49,812 nt of DNA from Lacticigenium naphthae DSM 19658. GTDB taxonomy: Bacteria > Bacillota > Bacilli > Lactobacillales > Carnobacteriaceae_A. Positions 9,077 to 18,301 of this stretch are shown piece by piece. The stretch lies in assembly GCF_000425865.1 (NCBI RefSeq), contig NZ_AUEG01000014.1:1-49812 (forward strand), written 5' to 3'. Position 1 is the stretch's first letter; the number at the start of each line of letters is the position of its first letter. The notes beneath the pieces are model-generated. The model made no database searches, was not told where the DNA came from, and worked only from the letters and a program-made list of their open reading frames with translations. Both the position numbers and the translations under genes were made by a program.

Positions 9077-9146
9077 ATTTTTTCACTCCTTGTGCCCTGA
9101 TCCATTTGCTGTACCAGAGTTATTTTGTCGTTAGACAACATCTTAA

Positions 9147-9175
9147 ATAATATCATGCTACACATTTTTTTGCAA
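9147..9175 (-). promoter_or_regulatory. rpmE2 promoter
   Basis: Minus-strand -35 TTGCAA (9170-9175), 17-base spacer, -10 TATTAT (9147-9152). The leader contains a small hairpin TTGTC/GACAA (9125-9138). I see no classical zinc-uptake-regulator box. Confidence 0.7.
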
Positions 9176-9191
9176 CTCTGTAAATCGAATT

Positions 9192-10454
9192 TTATTTTTT
9201 ATTTGTACGAATAGCATCTAAAAAATCTTTGTTCGTTTCATATTTTTTTAATTTTTTTATGAATTGGTCTGTATAGTCGAGAGAATCTCCTCGCATCGCT
9301 CTTCTGAAAGTAAATAAACTATCCAAATCTTTTTCGGATAAGAGAAGTTCTTCCTTACGAGTGCCTGATCGCTGAATATCTATAGCCGGATAAATCCGTC
9401 TTTCAGCCAGCTCTCTTGAAAGATGAAGCTCCATATTCCCTGTACCTTTGAACTCTTCATAAATCACATCGTCCATCCGGCTTCCTGTATCTACCAAGGC
9501 GGTAGCAATGATCGTCAAACTTCCGCCCTCTTCTATGTTACGCGCAGCTCCAAAAAAGCGTTTAGGTCGATATAGTGCAGCTGGATCGATCCCGCCACTC
9601 AATGTCCGGCCACTTGGAGACTCCACAAGGTTGTATGCGCGCGCAAGCCGCGTAATACTATCCATTAAAATGACCACATCTCGTTTATCTTCTACTAACC
9701 GCATGGCTCTTTCGAGTACGAGTTCGCTCACACGCACATGGTTTTGCGGTTGTTGATCAAAAGTGGATGAGACCACCTCACCTTTGACACTTCTTTCGAT
9801 ATCCGTTACTTCTTCTGGACGCTCATCGATCAACAACATAATTAATTCTACATCTGGATGGTTCTGCATGATTCCATTTGCAACTTCTTTTAACAAAGTT
9901 GTTTTCCCTGCTTTAGGGGGGGCAACCAGTAATCCTCTTTGTCCAAATCCAATAGGTGAGATCATATCAATGATCCGCGTGGACAGTTTAGAGGAACTTG
10001 TTTCCAACTGAATTTTACGATTCGGATACAATGGTGTTAATGCTGGGAAATGAGACCTCTCCTTTGAAGTTTCTGGATCTGAATCATTCACTTTATTAAC
10101 TTGCATTAGTCCATAATAACGCTCGGAAGATTTTGGTGGTCGTGCCGTCCCAGAGACTTTATCCCCATTGCGCAAGGAAAAACGTTTGATTTGAGAAGCC
10201 GATATATAGATATCTTCCTTGCTCGGCGTATAATTGATCGGACGCAAGAATCCAAAATCTTGCTGATTCATAATATCTAATACACCTTCCACTTGGAAGT
10301 ATCCTTGTTTTTCTTCTTGAGCACGGATTACAGCTAAAGAAAGTTCTTTTTTATTCATTTGACTATAGTATGGTATTTTTAAATCTTTAGCATGTTGATA
10401 AATCTCTTTAAGTGTTTTCTCTTCTAGTTCACTTAGCGTTAAAATCTCTCCCAT
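9192..10454 (-). CDS. rho: transcription termination factor Rho
   Basis: A 420-residue hexameric RNA helicase. The N-terminal Rho_N-like helices and the cold-shock RNA-binding domain (about 50-120) precede the ATPase. Walker A is APPKAGKTTLL near residue 167. VILMDSITRLARAYN (Walker B) and the Q-loop and R-loop regions follow. Start: the ATG at 10452-10454 with GGAGAG upstream. It lies 10 bases after the murA stop, so the two genes are co-transcribed. Confidence 0.97.
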   Translation of the reverse strand: MGEILTLSELEEKTLKEIYQHAKDLKIPYYSQMNKKELSLAVIRAQEEKQGYFQVEGVLDIMNQQDFGFLRPINYTPSKEDIYISASQIKRFSLRNGDKVSGTARPPKSSERYYGLMQVNKVNDSDPETSKERSHFPALTPLYPNRKIQLETSSSKLSTRIIDMISPIGFGQRGLLVAPPKAGKTTLLKEVANGIMQNHPDVELIMLLIDERPEEVTDIERSVKGEVVSSTFDQQPQNHVRVSELVLERAMRLVEDKRDVVILMDSITRLARAYNLVESPSGRTLSGGIDPAALYRPKRFFGAARNIEEGGSLTIIATALVDTGSRMDDVIYEEFKGTGNMELHLSRELAERRIYPAIDIQRSGTRKEELLLSEKDLDSLFTFRRAMRGDSLDYTDQFIKKLKKYETNKDFLDAIRTNKK

Positions 10455-10464
10455 TCGTACTCTC

Positions 10465-11736
10465 CTATTCTTTTGACATTTCCATTGCAATGTCAGCGCC
10501 TAAATCAGATAATTTTTCAATAATGTGATCATACCCGCGTAAGATATTGTCGATTTCGGTTATTTCTGTTTTTCCTTCAGCCATTAATCCAGCTACGACC
10601 AATGCTGCACCCGCTCTTAAATCACTAGCAGCTACTTCGGCACCGGTTAAGCTAGCGCCTCCGTTTATTAAAATCAAATCACTTTCTACTCGTGCATCAC
10701 CACTCATCCGATTTAACTCAGGTATGTGTTTGACACGTTTAGGATAAATCGTATCTTCAATTAATGATTGTCCTTCTGCTTTCATTAACAGAGGTGTTAG
10801 TGGTTGTTGTAAGTCAGTAGCAAAACCTGGATACGGCAAAGTTTTTATGTGGATTCCTTTTAGAGATTCCGGCTCATGGACAACAATATAATCTTCTCCA
10901 ATTTCTAAAGGAACGCCCATCTCTTCCATTTTCGCTAGCAAACCTTCAATATGTTCTACTATCACATTTCTTACAGTAACTTTTTTTCCCATTGCAGCTG
11001 CAATTATGAGATAAGTTCCCGCTTCAATTCGATCAGGAATGATTGTGTGCCGACAGCCGTTTAAAGATTCCACTCCTTCTACTCGAATCGTATCCGTCCC
11101 AGCACCACGGATTTTAGCTCCCATATTATTTAGCAAAGTTGCTACATCAATAATCTCTGGTTCACGTGCAGCATTTTCAATTATTGTTTTCCCTTTTGCT
11201 TTGACCGCTGCTAGCATCACATTTATTGTCGCTCCAATGGATACTACATCAAAATAAACTCGCGTACCAACTAGCCCTTGCTCATCTGTGGTTAAGTACA
11301 TTGCGCCCATCTCATTTTCTACTGTAGCTCCTAGCGCACGAAAGCCTTTTAGATGTTGATCGATCGGACGTGGACCAAGAAAACATCCTCCAGGCAAACC
11401 AACAACTCCTTGCCCAAACTTTGTAAGTAAGGCTCCCATGAAATAATATGAAGCACGTAAGCTTTTGATTTTTCCACTCGGCATCGGCACTGAAACCATA
11501 TCAGTTGGGTCGATCACTAATGTGGATCCGTCAAAATCAGTGTGCACATTCATATCGTTTAAAATTTCAATCAAAGAATGGACATCCTGTATATTGGGAA
11601 CTCCCTCTAACGTTACCGGCGAATCAGCTAATATTGAAGCTGGGATCAATGCGACCGTGCTATTTTTCGCTCCACTAATTGTTACTTCTCCCGAAAGCTT
11701 TTTGCCTCCGTGTATTACTATTTTATCTGCAGTCAT
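10465..11736 (-). CDS. murA: UDP-N-acetylglucosamine 1-carboxyvinyltransferase (MurZ-type MurA)
   Basis: A 423-residue enolpyruvyl transferase that makes the first committed precursor of peptidoglycan. [15 protein letters not shown] at the N-terminus and the catalytic loop [13 protein letters not shown] (Cys near residue 117, the fosfomycin target) are intact. Position next to rho and fba matches B. subtilis murAB (murZ), so this is probably the second of two MurA paralogues. It has a leader of about 230 bases starting with a hairpin. Confidence 0.95.
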   Translation of the reverse strand: MTADKIVIHGGKKLSGEVTISGAKNSTVALIPASILADSPVTLEGVPNIQDVHSLIEILNDMNVHTDFDGSTLVIDPTDMVSVPMPSGKIKSLRASYYFMGALLTKFGQGVVGLPGGCFLGPRPIDQHLKGFRALGATVENEMGAMYLTTDEQGLVGTRVYFDVVSIGATINVMLAAVKAKGKTIIENAAREPEIIDVATLLNNMGAKIRGAGTDTIRVEGVESLNGCRHTIIPDRIEAGTYLIIAAAMGKKVTVRNVIVEHIEGLLAKMEEMGVPLEIGEDYIVVHEPESLKGIHIKTLPYPGFATDLQQPLTPLLMKAEGQSLIEDTIYPKRVKHIPELNRMSGDARVESDLILINGGASLTGAEVAASDLRAGAALVVAGLMAEGKTEITEIDNILRGYDHIIEKLSDLGADIAMEMSKE

Positions 11737-12012
11737 GAATTACCCTCGCTTTTTTCTGTAAAATAATTGACTATTCCTATACTCTTCTTGTCTTGCATCT
11801 CCAAAAATTGCTTAGCTTAAAAAAGGTTTATGGTTTTGTTTAAAAGGAAGGAAAACAGAGAAGAAGAGATGTAATAGCCCATCTGATGATAGTCGTGTAG
11901 TTTTTTAATTTTAAATTTATTTTTTTAACATTGTATGTAGATTCCCTTCAACTAGAGTGAAAGCGAATCTATTTACATTGTACAGTATCTTATAATTAGA
12001 TACAATAATTAA
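11737..12012 (-). promoter_or_regulatory. murA promoter and long structured leader
   Basis: The minus strand shows -35 TTGTAT (12000-12005), a 17-base spacer and -10 TACAAT (11977-11982). The transcript would begin near 11970 and run about 235 bases to murA. It starts with an imperfect hairpin whose arms contain TAGATTC (about 11967-11973) and GAATCTA (about 11938-11944). No ORF with a ribosome site was seen in the leader. Confidence 0.55.
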
Positions 12013-12064
12013 AGAAGCCCCCCTTACTATTTTGTGAGCTCACAAAATAGTAAGGGGGGCTTCT
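12013..12064. terminator. 52-bp perfect palindrome downstream of bioY
   Basis: Positions 12013-12038 are the exact reverse complement of 12039-12064, with GAGCTC at the centre and no loop. A transcript would form a stem of about 24 bp. It sits 17 bases beyond the bioY stop, so it probably terminates bioY, but no strong T-run follows on either strand. Confidence 0.75.
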
Positions 12065-12081
12065 AAATTTATTTCATTTTT

Positions 12082-12630
12082 CTATTTCAGCTGTCGAAAC
12101 TTTCTTGGCAATCGTTTATACACTAGCACTGCTCCCACTACCTTGAGACTATCTAAAGGAAGAAAGGAAAGAATACTTCCTGAAGCAACTACTTTCCAAC
12201 TAATTGGATTTCCTTGAACTAGATTGAGTATCCAATACGTATAATTTATTCCTGAAAAATAGATGATCCCTAACCCTATTAATGCAACCACAATTATCTT
12301 AATAAACGAATCTTCTTTATTTGCTTGGCTACCAATTAGAGGCGCTGCTAAAAGTGCTCCCAACAAGTAGCCAAATGATGGTCGAAAAATCGAATGCAAC
12401 CCTCCGATTCCGCCGGCGAAAACTGGAAATCCCAACAACCCTAAAAAAACATAAGCGGCTATCGTCATTACTCCTTTCTTCCAGCCCAATAAAAGAGGGA
12501 TAAAAATAAAGAAAAAAGTTTGTAGGGTAATCGGTACCGGTCCAATCGGAAAAATAACCACCGAAAAGATTCCGAGCAAAGCCACCATCAATGCACTTAA
12601 AACGATAGACTTCGAATGGTTTAGTTTCAT
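12082..12630 (-). CDS. bioY: biotin ECF transporter S component BioY
   Basis: A 182-residue membrane protein with about six hydrophobic segments and the BioY pattern PIGPVPITLQTFF (about 28-40), FLGLLGFPVFAGG and RPSFGYLLGALLAAP. It binds biotin and works alone or with the shared Ecf module. No strong ribosome site precedes the ATG. It interrupts the otherwise conserved murA-fba neighbourhood and has its own palindromic terminator. A clear BirA operator was not found. Confidence 0.93.
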   Translation of the reverse strand: MKLNHSKSIVLSALMVALLGIFSVVIFPIGPVPITLQTFFFIFIPLLLGWKKGVMTIAAYVFLGLLGFPVFAGGIGGLHSIFRPSFGYLLGALLAAPLIGSQANKEDSFIKIIVVALIGLGIIYFSGINYTYWILNLVQGNPISWKVVASGSILSFLPLDSLKVVGAVLVYKRLPRKFRQLK

Positions 12631-12787
12631 TTTTTTACCAACTTTCCACGAAATAAATAATCGGATTTCTTAGTTAGTTTACATGCAACAGTTAGAAGGT
12701 TCAATACTCCTCAAATCGAAACACGTGATTTATTCACTTGTGCATAAAAAAACAGCAACACAAACTCCATTATCTATCAAAAACGCG

Positions 12788-12836
12788 AAAAAAGGGGAAG
12801 AGACGGGTAATCGTCTCTTCCCCTTTTTTCTTTTTT
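12788..12836. terminator. intrinsic terminator after fba
   Basis: A perfect 12-bp stem GGGGAAGAGACG/CGTCTCTTCCCC (12794-12805 and 12812-12823) with a 6-base loop, flanked by A6 and T6 runs. It is just beyond the fba stop. Confidence 0.95.
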
Positions 12837-12841
12837 CTCTA

Positions 12842-13699
12842 TTAAGCTTGGTTAGATGAACCAAATTCTTTCATTTTTTCTTTAACAGAGTCAGTGATGT
12901 TTTGTTTTCCTGGTCCAATAATTTTTCTTGGATCATAAACTTTAGCATCATTCGCAATAACTTCACGAACACGTTTTGTCCATACTTGTTGTAATTCAGT
13001 ATTTACATTAATTTTTGAGTGTCCAAATTCAATTGCTTTTTTGATTTGATGAGTAGGAATTCCTGAACCACCGTGTAATACAAGTGGAGCTCCTGTTAAG
13101 TCAGAAATTTCTTTCATTTCGTCAAAGCCCAATACAGGTTCTCCAACGTAGTCACCATGGACAGATCCTAAAGCTGCTGCTAATGCATCAATTTTAGCTT
13201 CCACAACCATACGTTTACAGTCGTCAGGGTTTGCATACATAACTCCACCAGTAACGCCATCTTCAGTACCACCAACGGTACCCACTTCGGCTTCTACTGA
13301 AGCACCTTTTGAATGAGCATATTCCACAACTGATTTAGTTGCTTCAATGTTTTTATCAATTGGATATTTTGAGTTATCGATCATAACTGATGAAAAACCA
13401 GCTTCGATAGCTTCTTTACATTTTTCAAAAGATGAACCATGGTCTAAATGTAGTGCTACAGGAACGGTAATGTTCATTGTATTCATCAAAGCGTTGACCA
13501 TAGCGGAAACAACTTCAAACCCACCCATGTATTTTGCTGCGCCTTCGGAAACTCCTAAAATCACTGGTGATTTTTCTTCCTCTGCTGCAGTTAAAACAGC
13601 TTGAGTCCATTCAAGGTTGTTAATGTTGAATTGACCAACAGCGTATTTGTTTTCTAATGCTTTATTAAGCATGTCTGTCATACTGACTAATTTAGTCAT
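12842..13699 (-). CDS. fba: class II fructose-1,6-bisphosphate aldolase
   Basis: A 285-residue zinc-dependent aldolase of glycolysis. The zinc/catalytic motif [10 protein letters not shown] lies near residues 79-88. The later zinc ligands are in GSVHGDYVG and LHGGSG. GGAGG lies 8 bases before the ATG at 13697-13699. An upstream open frame without a site is not translated. Position between rpoE and murA is conserved in Firmicutes, but pyrG is missing here. Confidence 0.97.
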   Translation of the reverse strand: MTKLVSMTDMLNKALENKYAVGQFNINNLEWTQAVLTAAEEEKSPVILGVSEGAAKYMGGFEVVSAMVNALMNTMNITVPVALHLDHGSSFEKCKEAIEAGFSSVMIDNSKYPIDKNIEATKSVVEYAHSKGASVEAEVGTVGGTEDGVTGGVMYANPDDCKRMVVEAKIDALAAALGSVHGDYVGEPVLGFDEMKEISDLTGAPLVLHGGSGIPTHQIKKAIEFGHSKINVNTELQQVWTKRVREVIANDAKVYDPRKIIGPGKQNITDSVKEKMKEFGSSNQA

Positions 13700-13771
13700 T
13701 TGTTTTCCTCCTTTAAATTTTGGATCTCTTTTCAGAAAAGCCTCATATTCTAAGCTTTTCACGACACTTTC

Positions 13772-13780
13772 ATTATAGCA
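13772..13780 (-). promoter_or_regulatory. fba promoter (extended -10)
   Basis: The minus strand reads TGCTATAAT, a consensus extended -10 element. The -35 is poor. The start lies about 75 bases before fba, as expected for a strongly expressed glycolytic gene. Confidence 0.65.
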
Positions 13781-13807
13781 AAAATATGGAGAATTACCAC
13801 TAAAAGA

Positions 13808-13843
13808 AAAGCAATTTATCAAATAAATTTGATAAATTGCTTT
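13808..13843. terminator. hairpin terminator after rpoE
   Basis: A 16-bp AT-rich stem (13808-13823 and 13828-13843) with the tetraloop TAAA and terminal A3/T3. It lies between rpoE and the fba promoter. Confidence 0.8.
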
Positions 13844-13863
13844 AATCGACTTTAAACAAACGC

Positions 13864-14439
13864 TTATGCCTCTTCTTCTTCATCGTCTTCATCAATAATA
13901 GTAAGGCCTTTTAATTCTTCGTCGTCTTCGTCATCATCGTCAATTTCAGAAAGATCTTTTTTATACTCACCTAAATCTTCATCATCATCATCATCAACCA
14001 TGACACCATGTTCATCTACTTCAACGCGATCACCATATTCAATTTCGTCGTCATCGTCTTCTATATCATCATCTTCTATATCTTCATCGTATCCATCAAA
14101 ATCGCCATATTTTTTCTTGCGTTTTTTGCGACGAGGACGTTCATCTTCTTCATCATTATCGTGTGTGATCTCTTCATCGATAGAATTCAGCGGATACCAT
14201 TCGCGGAGTCCCCAACGGTTTTCCCCTAACGAAATAAACCGTCCATCAATATTCAAATCTGTATAAAATTGTCCTTTACCTGCTTTGACTTCTTTATCAC
14301 TTAGTTCTAAATAACTAGCCACTAATTTTGAGATATCATTAAAGTCAATTACTTTTCCTTGTTCTTCTAAAATTGCCAGCGCGACATCTATCATTGCTAA
14401 TTCATTTTTATTTTGCCCTTTGAATTTCATTAATTCCAC
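13864..14439 (-). CDS. rpoE: DNA-directed RNA polymerase delta subunit
   Basis: A 191-residue delta subunit. A folded N-terminal winged-helix HARE-type domain (about 1-90, containing [15 protein letters not shown] and [11 protein letters not shown]) is followed by a highly acidic disordered tail of Asp/Glu runs broken by one basic patch [10 protein letters not shown]. It speeds RNA polymerase recycling. I choose the GTG at 14437-14439, since it gives the family spacing of seven residues before [12 protein letters not shown] 14430 and ATG 14475 are alternatives. Confidence 0.93.
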   Translation of the reverse strand: MELMKFKGQNKNELAMIDVALAILEEQGKVIDFNDISKLVASYLELSDKEVKAGKGQFYTDLNIDGRFISLGENRWGLREWYPLNSIDEEITHDNDEEDERPRRKKRKKKYGDFDGYDEDIEDDDIEDDDDEIEYGDRVEVDEHGVMVDDDDDEDLGEYKKDLSEIDDDDEDDEELKGLTIIDEDDEEEEA

Positions 14440-14485
14440 AAGGTACACATCCCTTCTAAAAAGTTTACTCTTCATCTTAACCGAT

Positions 14486-14926
14486 TCACGTAGTAAAACG
14501 CAATCGCAAATGATAATCCCCTAATTTTTGTTCGCTCATATGCAAAGAATAATCTACATAGACTCTACCAGAAAAAGGACGGTCATAATAACTAATTTTC
14601 ACATTTGTCGTTTGAATATCTACTGGTAAGATGCCAACTGGCGTTTTATATTGCGTTTGTGTAACTTTATCTCTATCAAATCTCAATCGTGTAGTCATTT
14701 CACCCCTGCGAATCAAGCTCACTATCCCATCCGCTTCTACTTTTATAGTAACTGGTATGGATTGTTCTTCATGTTTTTCCTCATAGCGTATATAGTAGCT
14801 CCCATTCATTTCTACTACTCTACCTGGTTCACTAAACTGATGATGCTGCTGTTCGTCGTTTTGGAACAATGTTGTCTCCATGTGGATTTCAGCAGGTAAG
14901 CCATTTTTCAAGTTGGAAGAAATCAT
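14486..14926 (-). CDS. DUF1934 family beta-barrel protein (YwiB-like)
   Basis: A 146-residue calycin-like protein of the DUF1934 family. Conserved features are RYEEKHEE near the middle and the C-terminal DYSLHMSEQKLGDYHLRLRF. The function is not established. AAAGGGG lies 7 bases before the chosen ATG (14924-14926). It is directly upstream of rpoE and probably co-transcribed with it. Confidence 0.8.
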   Translation of the reverse strand: MISSNLKNGLPAEIHMETTLFQNDEQQHHQFSEPGRVVEMNGSYYIRYEEKHEEQSIPVTIKVEADGIVSLIRRGEMTTRLRFDRDKVTQTQYKTPVGILPVDIQTTNVKISYYDRPFSGRVYVDYSLHMSEQKLGDYHLRLRFTT

Positions 14927-15059
14927 TTCACTTCCCCTTTCTATCATCCGCTCAATATTATTGAACTTCTTTTCTATTTTATCACAAATCTCCTCTAAAA
15001 TAACTAAACAAAATCCTTCTCAAAAAAAGTTTAGCGAGAAACTTTCCTTAAATTAAGCA

Positions 15060-15084
15060 CTGTTTAAACAGAATCTGCTATACT
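15060..15084 (+). promoter_or_regulatory. lipL operon promoter with embedded palindrome
   Basis: An extended -10 TGCTATACT (15076-15084) lies 37 bases before lipL. The -35 region is occupied by a perfect 12-bp palindrome CTGTTTAAACAG (15060-15071), a possible operator. Confidence 0.55.
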
Positions 15085-15121
15085 AAATAAGAAATAACTA
15101 GAGATAAAAGGAAATGATTAA

Positions 15122-15991
15122 ATGAAAATCGAAGATTTAGATATGTTCTTCCCATATAATAGCTCTGTAGTTTATGATGCCTTGACCATGCCCTATCAGG
15201 ACCCTTATCTTTCTCATTTTGCCTTAACCGATACCCTGATTGAACTTGCAGACAGTCAACATCAAAGCTCCCTTCACTTTTGGACTGAAAAAGATCTGAT
15301 TGTTCTCGGAATGATGGATTCTAAATTACCTTTCTTGAAGAAAGGTTTGGATTTTTTTAAGGAGAACCGCTACTCTTACATGGTTCGAAATTCAGGTGGT
15401 CTAGCTGTGGTTAGCAATGAAGGGATTTTAAACTTTTCAATTATTCTTCCCACTCCTTCTACTCGAACATTTACTATTAATGAAGGCTATCAACTCATGC
15501 ATGGAATTATCCAAAAAGCATTTGAAGAATATGGACAGAACATCACAGCCATTGAAATCCCCCAGTCCTATTGTCCCGGAGATTATGATCTCAGTATCAA
15601 CGGTAAAAAGATAGCTGGAATAGCACAAAGACGCATCAGGGGTGGAGTGGCCATTATGATATATATTAGCATTTCCGGGAACCAGGATGAACGGGGTCAA
15701 CTCATTCGTTCTTTTTATAAAGAAGGACTTCAAAACAAACAGGTTAAGTGGGACTTTCCAGATGTAGATCCCAACGTGATGACTACACTTTCAGAAGCCT
15801 TACACACAGAGTTCACTGTAGAACAAGCGAAAGAAAAAATCTCACGTGTGTTTCAACTTAACGGGATATCCTTACATCCAGCTAAGTACACTCAAGAAAA
15901 CACAAAAATTTATCAAAAGAATTTAACGAAAATGATAAAACGCAATGAACAACTGTTTGATAAAACGATCAAGAAAGAGGCCTCTTTATGA
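15122..15991 (+). CDS. lipL: octanoyl-[GcvH]:protein N-octanoyltransferase LipL
   Basis: A 289-residue cofactor transferase of the biotin/lipoate A/B ligase fold. RNSGGLAVV (about 89-97), the catalytic Cys in QSYCPGDYDLSINGKKIAGIAQRR (Cys about 153) and RGGVAIMIYI match B. subtilis LipL. That enzyme moves octanoyl or lipoyl groups from GcvH to E2 subunits. AAAGGA lies 9 bases before the ATG. Its stop overlaps the next start by 4 bases (ATGA), so the two are translationally coupled. A plain lipoate ligase is less likely. Confidence 0.88.
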   Translation: MKIEDLDMFFPYNSSVVYDALTMPYQDPYLSHFALTDTLIELADSQHQSSLHFWTEKDLIVLGMMDSKLPFLKKGLDFFKENRYSYMVRNSGGLAVVSNEGILNFSIILPTPSTRTFTINEGYQLMHGIIQKAFEEYGQNITAIEIPQSYCPGDYDLSINGKKIAGIAQRRIRGGVAIMIYISISGNQDERGQLIRSFYKEGLQNKQVKWDFPDVDPNVMTTLSEALHTEFTVEQAKEKISRVFQLNGISLHPAKYTQENTKIYQKNLTKMIKRNEQLFDKTIKKEASL

Positions 15992-17373
15992 GTATAAAAA
16001 ATTCTTTAACAATGCCACTTCCAATTGAAAAAGTTTTTCGCGATCCTGTTCATGATTATATTCATATTCAACATAAACTCTTCCTAGATTTAATTGACAC
16101 AAAAGAATTTCAACGGTTGCGTCGCATTAAGCAATTAGGCACATCTCAGTTTACCTTTCATGGTGCTGAGCATTCTCGCTTCTCCCATTCACTCGGCGTA
16201 TATGAAATCACACGACGGATCTGTGATAAATTTGTCCGGAATTTTCCTGCTTCTGAACATGGTGAATCTGGCTGGGATGATTCTGAACGTTTTGTCGCTT
16301 TGAGTGCAGCATTATTACATGATATTGGGCATGGGCCATACTCACATACTTTTGAAGAGATTTTTGAAACCAACCATGAAGCTCTAACGGTTTCCATCAT
16401 TCTATCTCCTGAAACAGAAGTTCACCAAGTACTCGTAAAAGTCTCATCCGATTTTCCAGAAAAAGTAGCCAGTGTTATTCAACAAACTTATCCGAATCCA
16501 CAAGTTGTTCAATTGATTTCTAGCCAAATCGATGCGGATCGGATGGATTATTTGCAAAGGGATGCTTATTTTACAGGTGTCAATTATGGGAATTTTGATT
16601 TAACTCGAATTTTGCGTGTCATTCGCCCTTCAAAAAATGGCATTGCTTTCCAAATCCAAGGGATGCATGCTGTGGAGGATTATATTGTTAGTCGCTATCA
16701 GATGTATATGCAAGTTTATTTCCATCGTGTGTCTAGGGGAATGGAGGTCACTTTAGAACGCCTGCTCAAGCGTGCAAAAGAGCTTTACCATGAAGCAAAC
16801 CCTCCTCTTGCTGTCGGCTTATTGGAACCTTTTTTCACAGAAACCTTTACGTTAAATGATTACTTGAACTTAGATGATGGTGTCTTGACTACCCAGTTTA
16901 TCCATTGGCAGTCACATCCCGATCCTATTTTAAGTGACTTAGCGAAGCGGTTTTTAAATCGGAGACCGTTAAAGTCGATCATGTTTAATAGCGAGACGGA
17001 CCAAGCTGCAATCAAAAAACTCCAACAACTCATTTCGAGTGCTGGCTATAATATTGATTACTACACAGCTTTTAACAATAGCTATGATTTACCCTATGAT
17101 TTTTATCGACCAAATAAACAGGGACCACATAAAACTCAAATTGAATTGATGTATCCTGAAGGAGAAATCGTTGAATTAAGTGAAATTAGTGAAGTAGTGA
17201 AATCTTTAGCTGGTAAATTTAGTGGGGATGAGCGGTTTTATGTCCCGAAAGAATTTTTGGAATTTTCTGAGGATGCAGAACTTACTTTGTTCGACCCGCT
17301 CGTTAAGGAGTTCAGAAATTATATAAAAAATGGTACAATACTTGTTGTAGAAAAAAAGATTAAAAGGAGCTAG
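15988..17373 (+). CDS. HD-domain phosphohydrolase, putative dNTP triphosphohydrolase (YwfO-like)
   Basis: A 461-residue HD-superfamily enzyme resembling B. subtilis YwfO and Enterococcus EF1143, which belong to the SAMHD1/dGTPase group. The metal ligands are H in EHSRFSHSLGVYE (about 53-65), HD in LLHDIGHGPYSHTFE (about 110-124) and D in QIDADRMDYLQRDA (about 183-196). It is coupled to lipL by a 4-base overlap, and the HAD gene starts 7 bases after it. The substrate is a homology inference. Confidence 0.87.
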   Translation: MSIKNSLTMPLPIEKVFRDPVHDYIHIQHKLFLDLIDTKEFQRLRRIKQLGTSQFTFHGAEHSRFSHSLGVYEITRRICDKFVRNFPASEHGESGWDDSERFVALSAALLHDIGHGPYSHTFEEIFETNHEALTVSIILSPETEVHQVLVKVSSDFPEKVASVIQQTYPNPQVVQLISSQIDADRMDYLQRDAYFTGVNYGNFDLTRILRVIRPSKNGIAFQIQGMHAVEDYIVSRYQMYMQVYFHRVSRGMEVTLERLLKRAKELYHEANPPLAVGLLEPFFTETFTLNDYLNLDDGVLTTQFIHWQSHPDPILSDLAKRFLNRRPLKSIMFNSETDQAAIKKLQQLISSAGYNIDYYTAFNNSYDLPYDFYRPNKQGPHKTQIELMYPEGEIVELSEISEVVKSLAGKFSGDERFYVPKEFLEFSEDAELTLFDPLVKEFRNYIKNGTILVVEKKIKRS

Positions 17374-17380
17374 TAAAAAT

Positions 17381-18214
17381 ATGTCATCCATAAAAATCAT
17401 TGCTATCGATATAGACGGGACTCTTCTAAATAGTGAGCTCAAATTACAAGAACCTGTAAAAGAAGCTATACAAAAAGCAAAAGCTTCAGGAATCAAAATC
17501 GTCCTGTGTAGTGGCCGCCCACTTCCAGGTGTAAAACCTTATTTAAAAGAATTGAATTTAACCGATGAAGGGGACTATGCCATCACTTACAATGGCGCGT
17601 TGGTGCAAACTTCTCATGATGGTAAAATAATCTCTCATCACACATTGGCCTATGATAATTTTCTTGAAGTTGAACGGACTGCTAAAAAAGCAGGTGTTCA
17701 CTTCCATGGTATTAATGAGTTGGGTCTCTTCACTTCAAATAAAGATATCAGTCCTTACTCCGTCCGCGAGTGTTTTTTAAATGATATTCCTTTGTTTTAT
17801 CGCACAAACGATGAGTTGGATACTTCCATGTCATATAGTAAAATGATGATGATCGATCCTCCGGAACAGCTAGAAAAAGCAATTGCGATATTACCGGAAT
17901 CCTTTTACGAAAGATATACTGTCCTCAGAAGTGCTCCCTTTTATTTAGAGATTTTAAATAAAGAAGCAAGCAAAGGTCAAGCACTAAGAGACTTGGCTAA
18001 CTTCTTAAACGTGCCAAGAGAAGAAGTGATGGCTATTGGAGATCAGGGAAATGATTTAGATATGATCGAATACGCTGGCATTGGTGTTGCTATGGGAAAT
18101 GCTGTTGACTCCATCAAAGAAGCAAGTAATGTGATCACAGTCTCAAATGACGAAGACGGTGTAGCTCAAGCCATCTATCGTTACGCACTGGAAAACGAAC
18201 AAGTTCGCAATTAA
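17381..18214 (+). CDS. Cof-type HAD-IIB sugar-phosphatase
   Basis: A 277-residue haloacid dehalogenase-type phosphatase. Motif I is IAIDIDGTLLNS (nucleophile Asp about residue 9). Motif II is VLCSGRPL. The Lys is in KEASKGQALRDL and motif IV is MAIGDQGNDLDMIEYAG. The family contains YidA and YwpJ-like general sugar-phosphate phosphatases; the substrate is unknown. It is the last gene of the lipL operon, followed by a strong terminator. Confidence 0.92.
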   Translation: MSSIKIIAIDIDGTLLNSELKLQEPVKEAIQKAKASGIKIVLCSGRPLPGVKPYLKELNLTDEGDYAITYNGALVQTSHDGKIISHHTLAYDNFLEVERTAKKAGVHFHGINELGLFTSNKDISPYSVRECFLNDIPLFYRTNDELDTSMSYSKMMMIDPPEQLEKAIAILPESFYERYTVLRSAPFYLEILNKEASKGQALRDLANFLNVPREEVMAIGDQGNDLDMIEYAGIGVAMGNAVDSIKEASNVITVSNDEDGVAQAIYRYALENEQVRN

Positions 18215-18230
18215 GTAAGTAGTGGTATCC

Positions 18231-18266
18231 GAACATCAATCCCTTTGGTTGGTGTTCTTTTTTTTT
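18231..18266 (+). terminator. intrinsic terminator of the lipL operon
   Basis: Stem GAACATCAA/TTGGTGTTC (18231-18239 and 18249-18257) with one G-U pair, a 9-base loop and nine T. Confidence 0.9.
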
Positions 18267-18301
18267 CTTGGTATACTTTTTAATAGAAAGGGGAATGATT
18301 C

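Noticed and set aside
12631-12790. Possible BirA operator upstream of bioY
   Set aside because: Half-site-like TTAGTTAGTTTAC is present, but no properly spaced inverted partner was found.
14000-14266. Ser-rich and Ile/Phe-rich frames opposite rpoE
   Set aside because: They are antisense images of the Asp/Glu-rich tail of the delta subunit; codon bias only.
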